A program made the translations under genes and the position numbers. This document shows positions 37,517 through 45,281 of a stretch of DNA of 64,000 bases, one piece after another (positions within the stretch are counted from its first letter, which is position 1; every line of letters starts with the position of its first letter). Source of the DNA: Planctomycetota bacterium (GTDB lineage: Bacteria > Planctomycetota > PLA2). The DNA is taken from positions 124,001-188,000 of the forward strand of contig JAJFFH010000052.1 in the NCBI GenBank assembly GCA_021776735.1. The letters are read 5' to 3'. Below the pieces are notes generated by a model, which saw only the letters and a list, made by a program, of their open reading frames with translations, was not told where the DNA came from and did not search any database.

Positions 37517-38824
37517 ATGACCAATACCGAGCCCGCGTCCCAGTCGGTGTCTTTGCCGGAAGCCCCTTCTCCCCGGGTTCCCTTCGCCCCTCCTCCCCAC
37601 GCCCTCCTCCCCCTTTTTTTCGTGTTGTTCGCCTTCCTGGGCAATGCGCCTCTTGTGTGGGCCGGTCCGTCTCCCGCGGAGGCGCTTGCGCCGGTGGCAT
37701 TCCTGGTGGGTGAGCATCGCGGTCGTGGGCAGCACCCGTGGGGCGCGTACGACGAAACGTTCACGGGCGAGTGGATCAACGGCCGGACGGCGGTACTCGT
37801 GCGCTCCAAGAGCGTGATCGGCGGGCGGACGGTGTTTCAGGACGTGCGGGTCGTGTCGTACGACGCCAAGGCGGGGCGGCTGCGTGCGCGGCAGTTCGCG
37901 ATGGGCGACGCGGCGACGTACGACGTGCGCGTGAAGAAAGACGGCACGGTGGTCTGGGAAGAGACGGCTCGCGAGGGCGGCGCGCTCGGGCCGTGGCGCT
38001 ACACGTTCACGCCGGCCAAGAGCGGCGGCGGTTTTTCGTACCGCGTGGACCAGCGCAAGCCGGACGGCCAACTCAAACCGGACGACCGGTGGACCAAGTA
38101 CGTGACGGGCGAGCTGAAGCGCCGCGCGCCGGACGTGAACGAGGACGGCCCGCTGCGCACGCGCACCAAACGGATCAAACTCGGCTGGCCCGCGGAGGTG
38201 CATTCACCCGTAGGCGACGGGCGCTACCCGCTGATCGTGTTTTCGCCGGGCGGGGCCGCGAGCTCGTATCAGGGCTACGCCGGCTTCGGGCGGCGCTGGG
38301 CAAGCTGGGGCTTCGTCGTCGTCATCGTCGCGTTCGCGGACGGATCGGCAACGGAGCGGGCGCCGAAATTCGGCAAGGTTGTCGATGCGCTGAAAAAGCG
38401 TACGGACGGCGATGTCCCCTGGGACCAAAAGATCGCGATCGCGGCCGGCCACTCGCGCGGCGGACACGCGGCGATCCTCGCGGCGCACGCGAACACGCGC
38501 TTTGGCGCCTGCCTCGCCATTGCGCCGGCGGGCCCGGAAGGCGGCGTGAAGGACGCGAAACACAACCCCGCTACGTTCATCGTGGTCGGCGACAAGGACC
38601 GTTTTCAAGAGACCTGCCGCAAGCTGCACTCGAACCTGAAGGGCCCGCACCTGCTCGCGACGATCGAGGGCATGAACCACATGTGCGCCCCGGCAGAATG
38701 CGGCCGCAAGATGCTGGCGAGAACCACGGCGTTTCTCATGGCGCGCGTAGCCGGCAAAAAGAGCTTCGAGATCGCCCTGACCAAGCCTGCGAACGGCGTA
38801 ACGATTACCGAACCCGCTCGATGA
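37517..38824 (+). CDS. Secreted nitrobindin-like + alpha/beta-hydrolase fusion
   Basis: 435 residues. A proline-rich N terminus precedes a hydrophobic signal/anchor (LLPLFFVLFAFLGNAPLVWA). Next comes a domain like DUF1579/nitrobindin barrels (APVAFLVGEHRGRGQHP, TFTGEWINGRTA), then an alpha/beta hydrolase with the nucleophile in GHSRGGHAA, preceded by YPLIVFSPGG, and a His in MNHMCAP. Chlorophyllase/PET-type esterases are the likely relatives. One exact dispersed 13-mer lies in it. Regulation by the divergent HxlR-like protein is suggested by the site at 37493-37507. Confidence 0.75.
   Translation: MTNTEPASQSVSLPEAPSPRVPFAPPPHALLPLFFVLFAFLGNAPLVWAGPSPAEALAPVAFLVGEHRGRGQHPWGAYDETFTGEWINGRTAVLVRSKSVIGGRTVFQDVRVVSYDAKAGRLRARQFAMGDAATYDVRVKKDGTVVWEETAREGGALGPWRYTFTPAKSGGGFSYRVDQRKPDGQLKPDDRWTKYVTGELKRRAPDVNEDGPLRTRTKRIKLGWPAEVHSPVGDGRYPLIVFSPGGAASSYQGYAGFGRRWASWGFVVVIVAFADGSATERAPKFGKVVDALKKRTDGDVPWDQKIAIAAGHSRGGHAAILAAHANTRFGACLAIAPAGPEGGVKDAKHNPATFIVVGDKDRFQETCRKLHSNLKGPHLLATIEGMNHMCAPAECGRKMLARTTAFLMARVAGKKSFEIALTKPANGVTITEPAR
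38402..38414 (+). repeat. Dispersed 13-mer, in the hydrolase gene
   Basis: Exact copy, read as TDGD. Confidence 0.85.
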
Positions 38825-38874
38825 ACCCGGTCGATCCACCGGACCGACCGGTGCGCACCGGGTAGGATCCGGTC

Positions 38875-41199
38875 ATGCGCCGTGTTGTTTTTGTCTGTCT
38901 GTTGTTTGTTGCGGTCCGTGGCGATGACAAGCCCGAGGCGGCGCCCAAGCCGAAGGAGCCGCCGATCGCCACGCAGCTCAAGTCGCGCGATGCGGCGGCG
39001 CGTGAGCGTGCGGCGGCGCGGCTTGGCGAGCAGGGCGACGTGGCTGGGACCAACAAGCTGCTCGCGCTGCTGGAGGACCGGGACTGGGCCGTTCGTCTGG
39101 CGGCGACGGAAGCGTTGGCGCCGATTCGATCGAGCAAGGGACGCGTGGCGTTGATCGAGCAGCTGCGTACCGGCGAGTTTTTGGTACTGCGCGTGCGGAC
39201 CGCGATGCTCTTGAAGAAGCATGGCGACGCGAGCGTGGCGTGGCAGGTCGCGAAGATCCTCGGGGGCCGTCGGCTGAAGGAGGGACACCGCGTGCGTCTG
39301 ATCGAGGCGCTCGGCATTCTCGGCAGTCCCGCCGCGATTAAGGCACTCGGGAAACAGATGCGCAGGCCCGCGGTCGAGGATCGCATTGCAGCCGCCCGCG
39401 CCCTGAGCCGGCTGAAGGCCGGGATCGACATCTTGCCCGGTGCTCTTGGCGACAAGGAGCCGGAGGTTCAGTGGCTCGCCGCCGTTGGTCTCGCCGGGAT
39501 CGACTCCGATACCGCGCGAGCGTCGATCACGGCCTGGATCAAGGGTGCGCGGCCGCGCAAGCCGGTGCCGGGCTGGGTCCTGCGGCGTGTGGGGCGCATT
39601 GGAGCGTCGGTCAACAAGAGCGCCCTGGAAGAGACGATCTCTGCGGCGCTCTCGGGGTCCGCTCATACCGAGGCGCTGCTCCTGGTCGCTTGGGCCGGCC
39701 GGCTTGAGGGGTGCGCCGAGGCTGCCGGTCGCCATCTGAAGTCGCGGCAGACGCGAACCCGCGCCCTGGCTTTCGCTGTGACCGGCCTCAAGAAGGGTGC
39801 GGTGGAATGGGCCGACGCCAAGTCGGCGCTGAAGTACAAACAAGAGGTCGTGCGGCATGCCGCCGCGACGGCGTACTTGTCGTCGTCGAAGAAGCCGGAG
39901 CAGGCGCTGGAACAGGTGTTGCACAGCAAGTTCGGCGACGTCGTCCTGGTGGGCGTGGGATATGCGGTCGAACACAAGCGGAGCGACGCCGTGGCGCATC
40001 TTGCCGAGGTGGCGGCAGGAAAAACGGCGGCCAAGAAGCACCGCGAAGCGCGTGCGGCGGCGTGCGTGGCGCTCGGCCGGCTGGGCCGCTCCGCGGCGTT
40101 TTCCCGCCTGGTTGAGCTCGCGCAAGAGCGCGCATGGCAGATTCGTGCGGCGGCTCTCGAAGGACTGACGTACGCGTGGAAGAAAGAGGCGATCCCGGTT
40201 TTCACGAAGTACTACGCGGATCGCCATCCGGTGACGCGGAAGGTCGCGCGCAAGAACCTGCGCTACATGATCGGCGAGAAACTCGCCTCGAAGGCCGCGT
40301 ACGAGGCATGGTGGAAGACGAACGGCCCGAAGTTCGAGTTGGTGCATCCCGCGGAGCTCCGCAAGCTGCGGGAGCGGGAACGCAAGAAGTACGGCTACGC
40401 GATCGATCCGCGCAAGTACATGCAGAAGATTCTCGGCGATACGGAGATCCTGGTCCTGCGCGGGCGCTGGGACTTCGTCGAAAAGGTGCTCGAGGATCTA
40501 GAGGTCAAGCACACGGCGGTGTTTGCCCAAAAAGTCAAGACGCTGGGCCTGACCCCGAAACAGGTCGTACTGGTGAACTGCGAAGGGACGACCGACAGCG
40601 AAACCGCCGAGTATCTGCGCTGGTTCGTCGTGACCGGCGGCTACATGGCGACGACGGACTGGGCGCTGGTCAACGCGCTCACGCGAACGTTCCCCAGGGT
40701 CATCGGCAAGTACGCGCGGCAGAGCACGGGCAACGACGTCGTCATCGTGGAGCCGGGCGCGCCCGGAGCCCGGCTCCTCGACGGCGCGTTTCCCCTTGGC
40801 GTGCGCCCGAAGTGGTGGCTCGAGATCCAGGCGTTCCCGATCGTGCTGGACGACCCGATCCGTTCCGAGGTGCTCGTCGACAGTTTCGAAATGCTCTCCC
40901 GGTACGGAAGCTCACCGATGCTGGTCGAGTTCCGCGCCGGTCTCGGCCGCGTCATCCATTCCACGAGCCACTTCTTCCTCGCCAAGCAGGGCTTTTCAAG
41001 CTTCGGGACTGCCGCCGCGCGAAAGTTGTTTGCCGCGGACCACTTGGGCCTCTCGCTCCACGAACTCCGCGAGCTGGAGGCCAAGGGATTCTTCGAAGAG
41101 ATGAAGGAAACAACCCCGATCAGCCGCAGCTACTCGATGTTCGTGATGCTGGTCAACTTCATCCACGAAAAACAGGCCATCGACATCGACCTGAAGTAG
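38875..41199 (+). CDS. Secreted HEAT-repeat protein with DUF4159-like C-terminal domain
   Basis: 774 residues with a signal peptide (MRRVVFVCLLFVAVRGDD). HEAT-like repeats span about 30-480 (e.g. DRDWAVRLAATEALAPI, REARAAACVALGRLG). The C-terminal ~230 residues read VVLVNCEGTTDSE and ATTDWALVNALTRTFP and resemble DUF4159-like domains. A scaffold or binding role is likely. It is followed 72 bp later by the tandem-UGA selenoprotein candidate and could share its transcript. Confidence 0.75.
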   Translation: MRRVVFVCLLFVAVRGDDKPEAAPKPKEPPIATQLKSRDAAARERAAARLGEQGDVAGTNKLLALLEDRDWAVRLAATEALAPIRSSKGRVALIEQLRTGEFLVLRVRTAMLLKKHGDASVAWQVAKILGGRRLKEGHRVRLIEALGILGSPAAIKALGKQMRRPAVEDRIAAARALSRLKAGIDILPGALGDKEPEVQWLAAVGLAGIDSDTARASITAWIKGARPRKPVPGWVLRRVGRIGASVNKSALEETISAALSGSAHTEALLLVAWAGRLEGCAEAAGRHLKSRQTRTRALAFAVTGLKKGAVEWADAKSALKYKQEVVRHAAATAYLSSSKKPEQALEQVLHSKFGDVVLVGVGYAVEHKRSDAVAHLAEVAAGKTAAKKHREARAAACVALGRLGRSAAFSRLVELAQERAWQIRAAALEGLTYAWKKEAIPVFTKYYADRHPVTRKVARKNLRYMIGEKLASKAAYEAWWKTNGPKFELVHPAELRKLRERERKKYGYAIDPRKYMQKILGDTEILVLRGRWDFVEKVLEDLEVKHTAVFAQKVKTLGLTPKQVVLVNCEGTTDSETAEYLRWFVVTGGYMATTDWALVNALTRTFPRVIGKYARQSTGNDVVIVEPGAPGARLLDGAFPLGVRPKWWLEIQAFPIVLDDPIRSEVLVDSFEMLSRYGSSPMLVEFRAGLGRVIHSTSHFFLAKQGFSSFGTAAARKLFAADHLGLSLHELRELEAKGFFEEMKETTPISRSYSMFVMLVNFIHEKQAIDIDLK

Positions 41200-41271
41200 G
41201 CGGTCCGACCCCCGACGTCACGGTGAGCGCCCTTTTTTCGGAATTACGGCGTAGCACAGGTGGAGGAACGC

Positions 41272-42315
41272 ATGCGAACCCTGACACTCTCGACGGTGCT
41301 CGTTTCCTGCGCCTTGTCGGCGCGGGGCGGCGAGGCCCAGAGGCTGACCTGGCGGTTCGACGGGCACGCCTCGCTTCCGGCGGCGGCGCGCGAGGCGAAG
41401 CGGACCGGCAAGCGCCTGCTCGTGGGGCTGGCCGGCTCGCCGACGTGATGAGCGTTCCTGCAGTTTGAGGGCGGTCCGCTCTCGAAGCTCCTGAACGACG
41501 TCAAGGTGATCGAGGCGAGTCGTGGCTACGTGCGCGTGCGGGTGCGTGTGCCGGAGGCATATCTCCTGCTGCGGGCATGCGAGACCTCGCGTCCCGGTCT
41601 GCTGGTGCTGGACGGTGACGGACGGCGGGTTGCGTCCATCCCTCTCCCGGGCATGGGGGCTCCGGCGATCGATGCGGCAACGATTGCGAAGCGGCTCAAG
41701 GCCGCGCGGACTGCGACCGCAGTCGAACGATGGCGCTTCAGCGCGGGCGGAGCGAAAGAGAACATCGCGAAGTTGCACGAGCAGCTGGCTTCGTCCAAGG
41801 GCGTGAGCGTCGTCGCCCAAAAGGGTGGCGCAATGACACTGCGGGTTGTCGCAGGAGCATCGACTCCGGGCAAGGTCGCGGAGGCAGCGCGCCGTATGGC
41901 GCTGACGGTCCGCTGGCACGAACCGGTTCCCGTGGCCTTCGTTTGCAAGGCAGAGTTGAAACCCGCCGCATTCGCGGCCGCGTTCTCCGGCGTCGCCGGC
42001 GCGTGGCACCTCGATCCGGCGGCCGGACGCGCGTTCATCACGCCCCTGCTGCTCGATTCCGAGGGATTTCCCGCTGGCTGGACCGCCGATGTCGAGGCAC
42101 GGGAGTTTGTCCTGCCAGGCATCCCGCAGGGCGGCGCGGCGTGCCGCGTGGCGCTCGCTCCCGCCCGAATCCCCGGAGTCGTCGCGCTGTTTGCCGACGT
42201 CTTCAACGAACGTCAGACGGTGGTGGGCCGCAAGGGCAAGGTCGATTGGGCCGCGGTGAAACAGGCGTTCGTGGCCGCCGGATGCAAGGCGAAGGAACAG
42301 ACACGGTCGAAGTGA
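41272..42315 (+). CDS. Predicted selenoprotein with tandem Sec-Sec: secreted thioredoxin-like protein
   Basis: One frame from ATG 41272 to TGA 42313-42315, interrupted only by UGA-UGA at 41446-41451 (codons 59-60). With Sec it reads RLLVGLAGSPTUUAFLQFEG. The signal peptide (1-18) precedes AAREAKRTGKRLL, the typical lead-in to a thioredoxin-like active site, and KVIEASRGYVRVRV follows. The remainder (~150-347) is coherent protein with a second domain. GGAGG (41262-41266) supports the start. A 10-bp hairpin with loop GUC begins 12 nt after the second UGA; the loop is 22 nt from it and 25 nt from the first. The same shape follows the UGA at 34829. Annotation tools would split this into two fragments. 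Confidence 0.8.
41464..41486 (+). promoter_or_regulatory. Predicted bacterial SECIS element, tandem-UGA gene
   Basis: Stem UUUGAGGGCG/CGCUCUCGAA (two G-U pairs) and triloop GUC. It has the same stem length and loop pattern as the element at 34790-34812. The loop lies 22 nt after the second UGA, within the usual 16-37 nt window. Confidence 0.75.
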
Positions 42316-42354
42316 ACGGTGTGTCGGCTACGGTCGGCTGGCCTGGGCGAGAAT

Positions 42355-42367
42355 CATCGCCGTCCGT
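42355..42367 (-). repeat. Dispersed 13-mer, intergenic
   Basis: Exact copy between two convergent genes. Confidence 0.85.
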
Positions 42368-42423
42368 GTGCTTCCCTCAAGGCTCATGCCTTGCAAAAAC
42401 GCCCCTGGCGATATTGTCGAGCG

Positions 42424-44289
42424 TCAACGCACGCGAACAAAATGTAAGACGGTGTCGAACGTGTCGCCGTCGCCGTTCAGGTCGCGGTTGACCGAGACCT
42501 CGGCGCAGGGAAACGCGTAGACGTCGGTGCCGACGCTGAGCGGCGTGTCGTTGCCGAGGCCCGCGGTGCCCGCAAAAAACGGCGTGGGATTGATGGGGCC
42601 GGCCGGATTCGCGAGCGGATTCAGGACGATCAGCTCGACGCCGCGGTCGAGCAGGTCGCCGTCGCCGTTCAGGTCGCCGAAGTTGGCGGATGAGCCCTCG
42701 GCGAACAGTCCGGCGATGCGGACTTCGGTGGCGGTGAGGCGGAACAGCTGAATCGCGATGCGCGAAAAGCCGAGCCGGTGTTCCGTGAACGCGGGATCGC
42801 CGAGGTTGATGTAGCTCTCGACGATGTCGTTCGCCTGCGTGTTGCCGTTCAGGTCGGTGCCGCCCTGCCCCGCTTCGGAGATGCCGAGAAGCGCATCGTC
42901 GCCCGAGAGCTCAAGGGTTGCCGCGGCAAGGCCCAGGTTCGTGAACGTGTTCGTGGTTGTATCGACAACAAACGCCACGATGTCGTTGCCGTCGCCGTCG
43001 CCGTTCAGATCCTGGGACTGGGTCGGATCGAGGGCGGCCTCCGCGACGCCGAAGATGCCGCGGTCGCCCTCGATTCGCATCGGGAACGGACCGAGCGGCA
43101 ACGTGGCATCGACGTTGAGCAGGCCGTTTTGGCCCACGCGCGTATCGACCCAGCCGATGATCGCGTCGAACGTGTCGCCGTCGCCGTTGAGGTCGTTTTG
43201 CGCGTTGTCGATCTCGCTGACGCCGACCAGCACATGGTGTCTTCCCGTGGCGAGGCCGAGGCCCGCGGTGCCGGCAAGCGCAATCGTCGGCAGCAGTGCG
43301 CCATTCGAAGGCGTCGCCTCGCCGGTCAGGCCCGCGATGTCGAACACCGCGAAGACGGCGTCGGCGGCATCGGCGTCGAGATTGCGATCGACCGCGCCGT
43401 TCGTGTTTTCGTCGATGAAGTACGCGAGCCCGTCGTCGGTCAGCCCGTACGGATGGTTCGCGATCGCGGTGCCACCGGGCGCGTTCGGTCGGCCGATCGT
43501 CGGCGGCGAAAGCGTGAAGTCGGCAAAGCCGATCACGAGGTCGGTCTGGTCGCCGTCGAGGTTCAGGTCCGCAGCCCCCGCCGGCTCGCTCAGCGTGAAT
43601 GCCACGCGCGCGTTGCGCGACGGCACCGGCGTCGCGGGCGCAATCGGCCCGGTGACTCCGGTGATCGCGAACGCGGTCCCGTCAAACGCCGCGCCGACCA
43701 TGTCGATCTGATCACCGTCGGCGTTCAGGTCCGCGCCCTGCGCGCCCTCGGATTGCAGCAGAAAAAACCCGCCGCGCAGGCCGACGCCCCGGAGTCCGGT
43801 CGCGGGTGTCGCCAGGCCGAGGTTGCGCGGGTTGCCGCCGCCGACGGCCGCCGCGGGATTGAACACGTGCCAAACGGCATCGGCCGCATCGCCGTCGCCG
43901 CTCAGATCGCCGCCGCCCTGTGCACCCTCGGCCACCAGAAACGCGAAGTGACGATCCGACGCGAGCAGCGGACCCACCACGGCGAGTCCGAGGTTGACGT
44001 TGGTGTTGGTCGCGGTATCGACCACATGCACGACATCGTCGAGGTTGTCGCCGTCGCCGTTCAGGTCCGTACCCATTTCGACTTCCGAAACCGGAACGAG
44101 GATCAGCGGGAGCATGACTGCCGCGTTTTGAAATCCGGCGGCAATGGCGAGGCCGGTCTCGAACGAGTCAGCGAAAGGGGGGGGCGGGGGCCCGCCTCCT
44201 CCGCCGCCATCGCCGCTGCTCCCGCCGCCGCAAGCAGCCAGGGCCAGAGCGGCCAGTGAAAGGGTCAGGGGCCTCGCGAAGGTACGCAT
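42424..44289 (-). CDS. Lipoprotein with ten DxNxDGD calcium-binding-type repeats
   Basis: 621 residues. The signal MRTFARPLTLSLAALALAAC ends at the lipobox Cys and is followed by Gly- and Pro-rich linkers. Ten repeats of ~50 residues carry D-L-N-G-D-G-D-x3-D-V and near variants such as DLNLDGDQTDLV and DRNLDADAADAV. They resemble calcium-binding dockerin/EF-hand-like loops. The coding repeats also make the DNA repetitive (GTCGCCGTCGCCGTTCAG). Probably a surface protein whose fold is stabilised by calcium. It converges with the tandem-UGA gene. A palindromic terminator-like hairpin lies 40 bp upstream of its start. Confidence 0.85.
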   Translation of the reverse strand: MRTFARPLTLSLAALALAACGGGSSGDGGGGGGPPPPPFADSFETGLAIAAGFQNAAVMLPLILVPVSEVEMGTDLNGDGDNLDDVVHVVDTATNTNVNLGLAVVGPLLASDRHFAFLVAEGAQGGGDLSGDGDAADAVWHVFNPAAAVGGGNPRNLGLATPATGLRGVGLRGGFFLLQSEGAQGADLNADGDQIDMVGAAFDGTAFAITGVTGPIAPATPVPSRNARVAFTLSEPAGAADLNLDGDQTDLVIGFADFTLSPPTIGRPNAPGGTAIANHPYGLTDDGLAYFIDENTNGAVDRNLDADAADAVFAVFDIAGLTGEATPSNGALLPTIALAGTAGLGLATGRHHVLVGVSEIDNAQNDLNGDGDTFDAIIGWVDTRVGQNGLLNVDATLPLGPFPMRIEGDRGIFGVAEAALDPTQSQDLNGDGDGNDIVAFVVDTTTNTFTNLGLAAATLELSGDDALLGISEAGQGGTDLNGNTQANDIVESYINLGDPAFTEHRLGFSRIAIQLFRLTATEVRIAGLFAEGSSANFGDLNGDGDLLDRGVELIVLNPLANPAGPINPTPFFAGTAGLGNDTPLSVGTDVYAFPCAEVSVNRDLNGDGDTFDTVLHFVRVR

Positions 44290-44328
44290 TTCGGTGCTAA
44301 GTGGTTTAGGTGGGCAGAAACGAAAAAA

Positions 44329-44352
44329 GGGCGCAATTGCGCCCGCTTTTTT
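44329..44352. terminator. Bidirectional rho-independent-type hairpin in a divergent gap
   Basis: The 16-bp perfect palindrome GGGCGCAATTGCGCCC (44329-44344) is flanked by A6 on the left and T6 on the right, so it would act in either direction. It lies between the starts of two divergent genes (44289 and 44421), where a terminator is not expected. Confidence 0.75.
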
Positions 44353-44420
44353 CCTTGGTGTGCAGCATAGCCCTGCCCGCCTGCTTTTTCAACGCAGCTC
44401 ACGGGGTAGACTCCGCGATC

Positions 44421-45281
44421 ATGTCGCGTTTTTCGCAACGTTTCTCCGGGCACGTGGCGGTAATCACCGGTGCGAGCGCCGGAATCGGTCGGGCGACGGC
44501 CCGTTTGCTGGGGGAAAACGGTGTTCGACTGGTGCTGAACGCCCGGCGGCTCGACCGGCTGGCTGAGGTCGCCGAGCCCCTCGGGGCGACCGCCGTGGAC
44601 GGCGATATCACCGATCCGGCGGTTCGGGCGCGGGTCGTCGAGGCGTGCCGCGGCCGCTGCGACATCCTGGTCAACAACGCCGGATACGGGGAACCGGGGC
44701 CCGTGGAAGTGGTTTCGGAAGAAGACGCGCGGCGCCAGTTCGAGGTGAACCTGTTCGCCCCCGCGTTTCTCGCCCAGGCCGTTTTGCCGCTCATGCGCAA
44801 GCAGCGATCGGGGCACATCATCCAGGTTTCGTCGGTTGCGGGGCGCCTCGGCTATCCGCTCTTTGGCTGGTACTGCGCGACCAAGCACGCGCTCGAGGGG
44901 TTGTCCGACGCACTGCGCATCGAAGTCTCACCCTGGGACATCCACGTTGTCCTGATTGAGCCGGGACCGGTGCGCACGGAGTTCTTCGAGGTGACAAAGG
45001 CCAAGGTCTCACCACAGATGACTCAAAAAGCATCGCCGTACGTACGCTACTTCGACGCCGTGGACGACATCGAACGCGACTTCATGAAGCAGGCGACGAC
45101 CCCGGAAAAGATCGCCCAAGTCATCGTGAAGGCCTGCGCCGCGCGCCGCCCCCGCTCGCGGTACGCGGTGACCGCGATGGCCAAGGCGACGGTCGCTGTT
45201 TCCAAGTTTCTGCCGCGCCGCCTGCTCGACTGGGTTTGCCGCCGGCAGTTCCGCATACCCCGCGCCGCCGAGGTAGACTGA
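44421..45281 (+). CDS. Short-chain dehydrogenase/reductase
   Basis: 286 residues. Rossmann motif TGASAGIG (16-23), NNAG (85-88), catalytic Ser138, Tyr151 and Lys155 in SSVAGRLGYPLFGWYCATKH, and PGPVRTEF. Classical SDR, substrate unknown. ATG 44421 is supported by the family length. The TGA stop overlaps the start of the next gene (TGATG). Confidence 0.92.
   Translation: MSRFSQRFSGHVAVITGASAGIGRATARLLGENGVRLVLNARRLDRLAEVAEPLGATAVDGDITDPAVRARVVEACRGRCDILVNNAGYGEPGPVEVVSEEDARRQFEVNLFAPAFLAQAVLPLMRKQRSGHIIQVSSVAGRLGYPLFGWYCATKHALEGLSDALRIEVSPWDIHVVLIEPGPVRTEFFEVTKAKVSPQMTQKASPYVRYFDAVDDIERDFMKQATTPEKIAQVIVKACAARRPRSRYAVTAMAKATVAVSKFLPRRLLDWVCRRQFRIPRAAEVD

Noticed and set aside
41446-41451. Reading the tandem TGA as the true end of a short 58-residue protein
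   Set aside because: The same frame continues as coherent protein for 285 codons with a SECIS-like hairpin; kept as the alternative explanation only.
42424-44289. Regular GTCGCCGTCGCCGTTCAG repeats, CRISPR-like spacing
   Set aside because: They encode DLNGDGD repeats of one lipoprotein; repeats are degenerate and spacers are coding.
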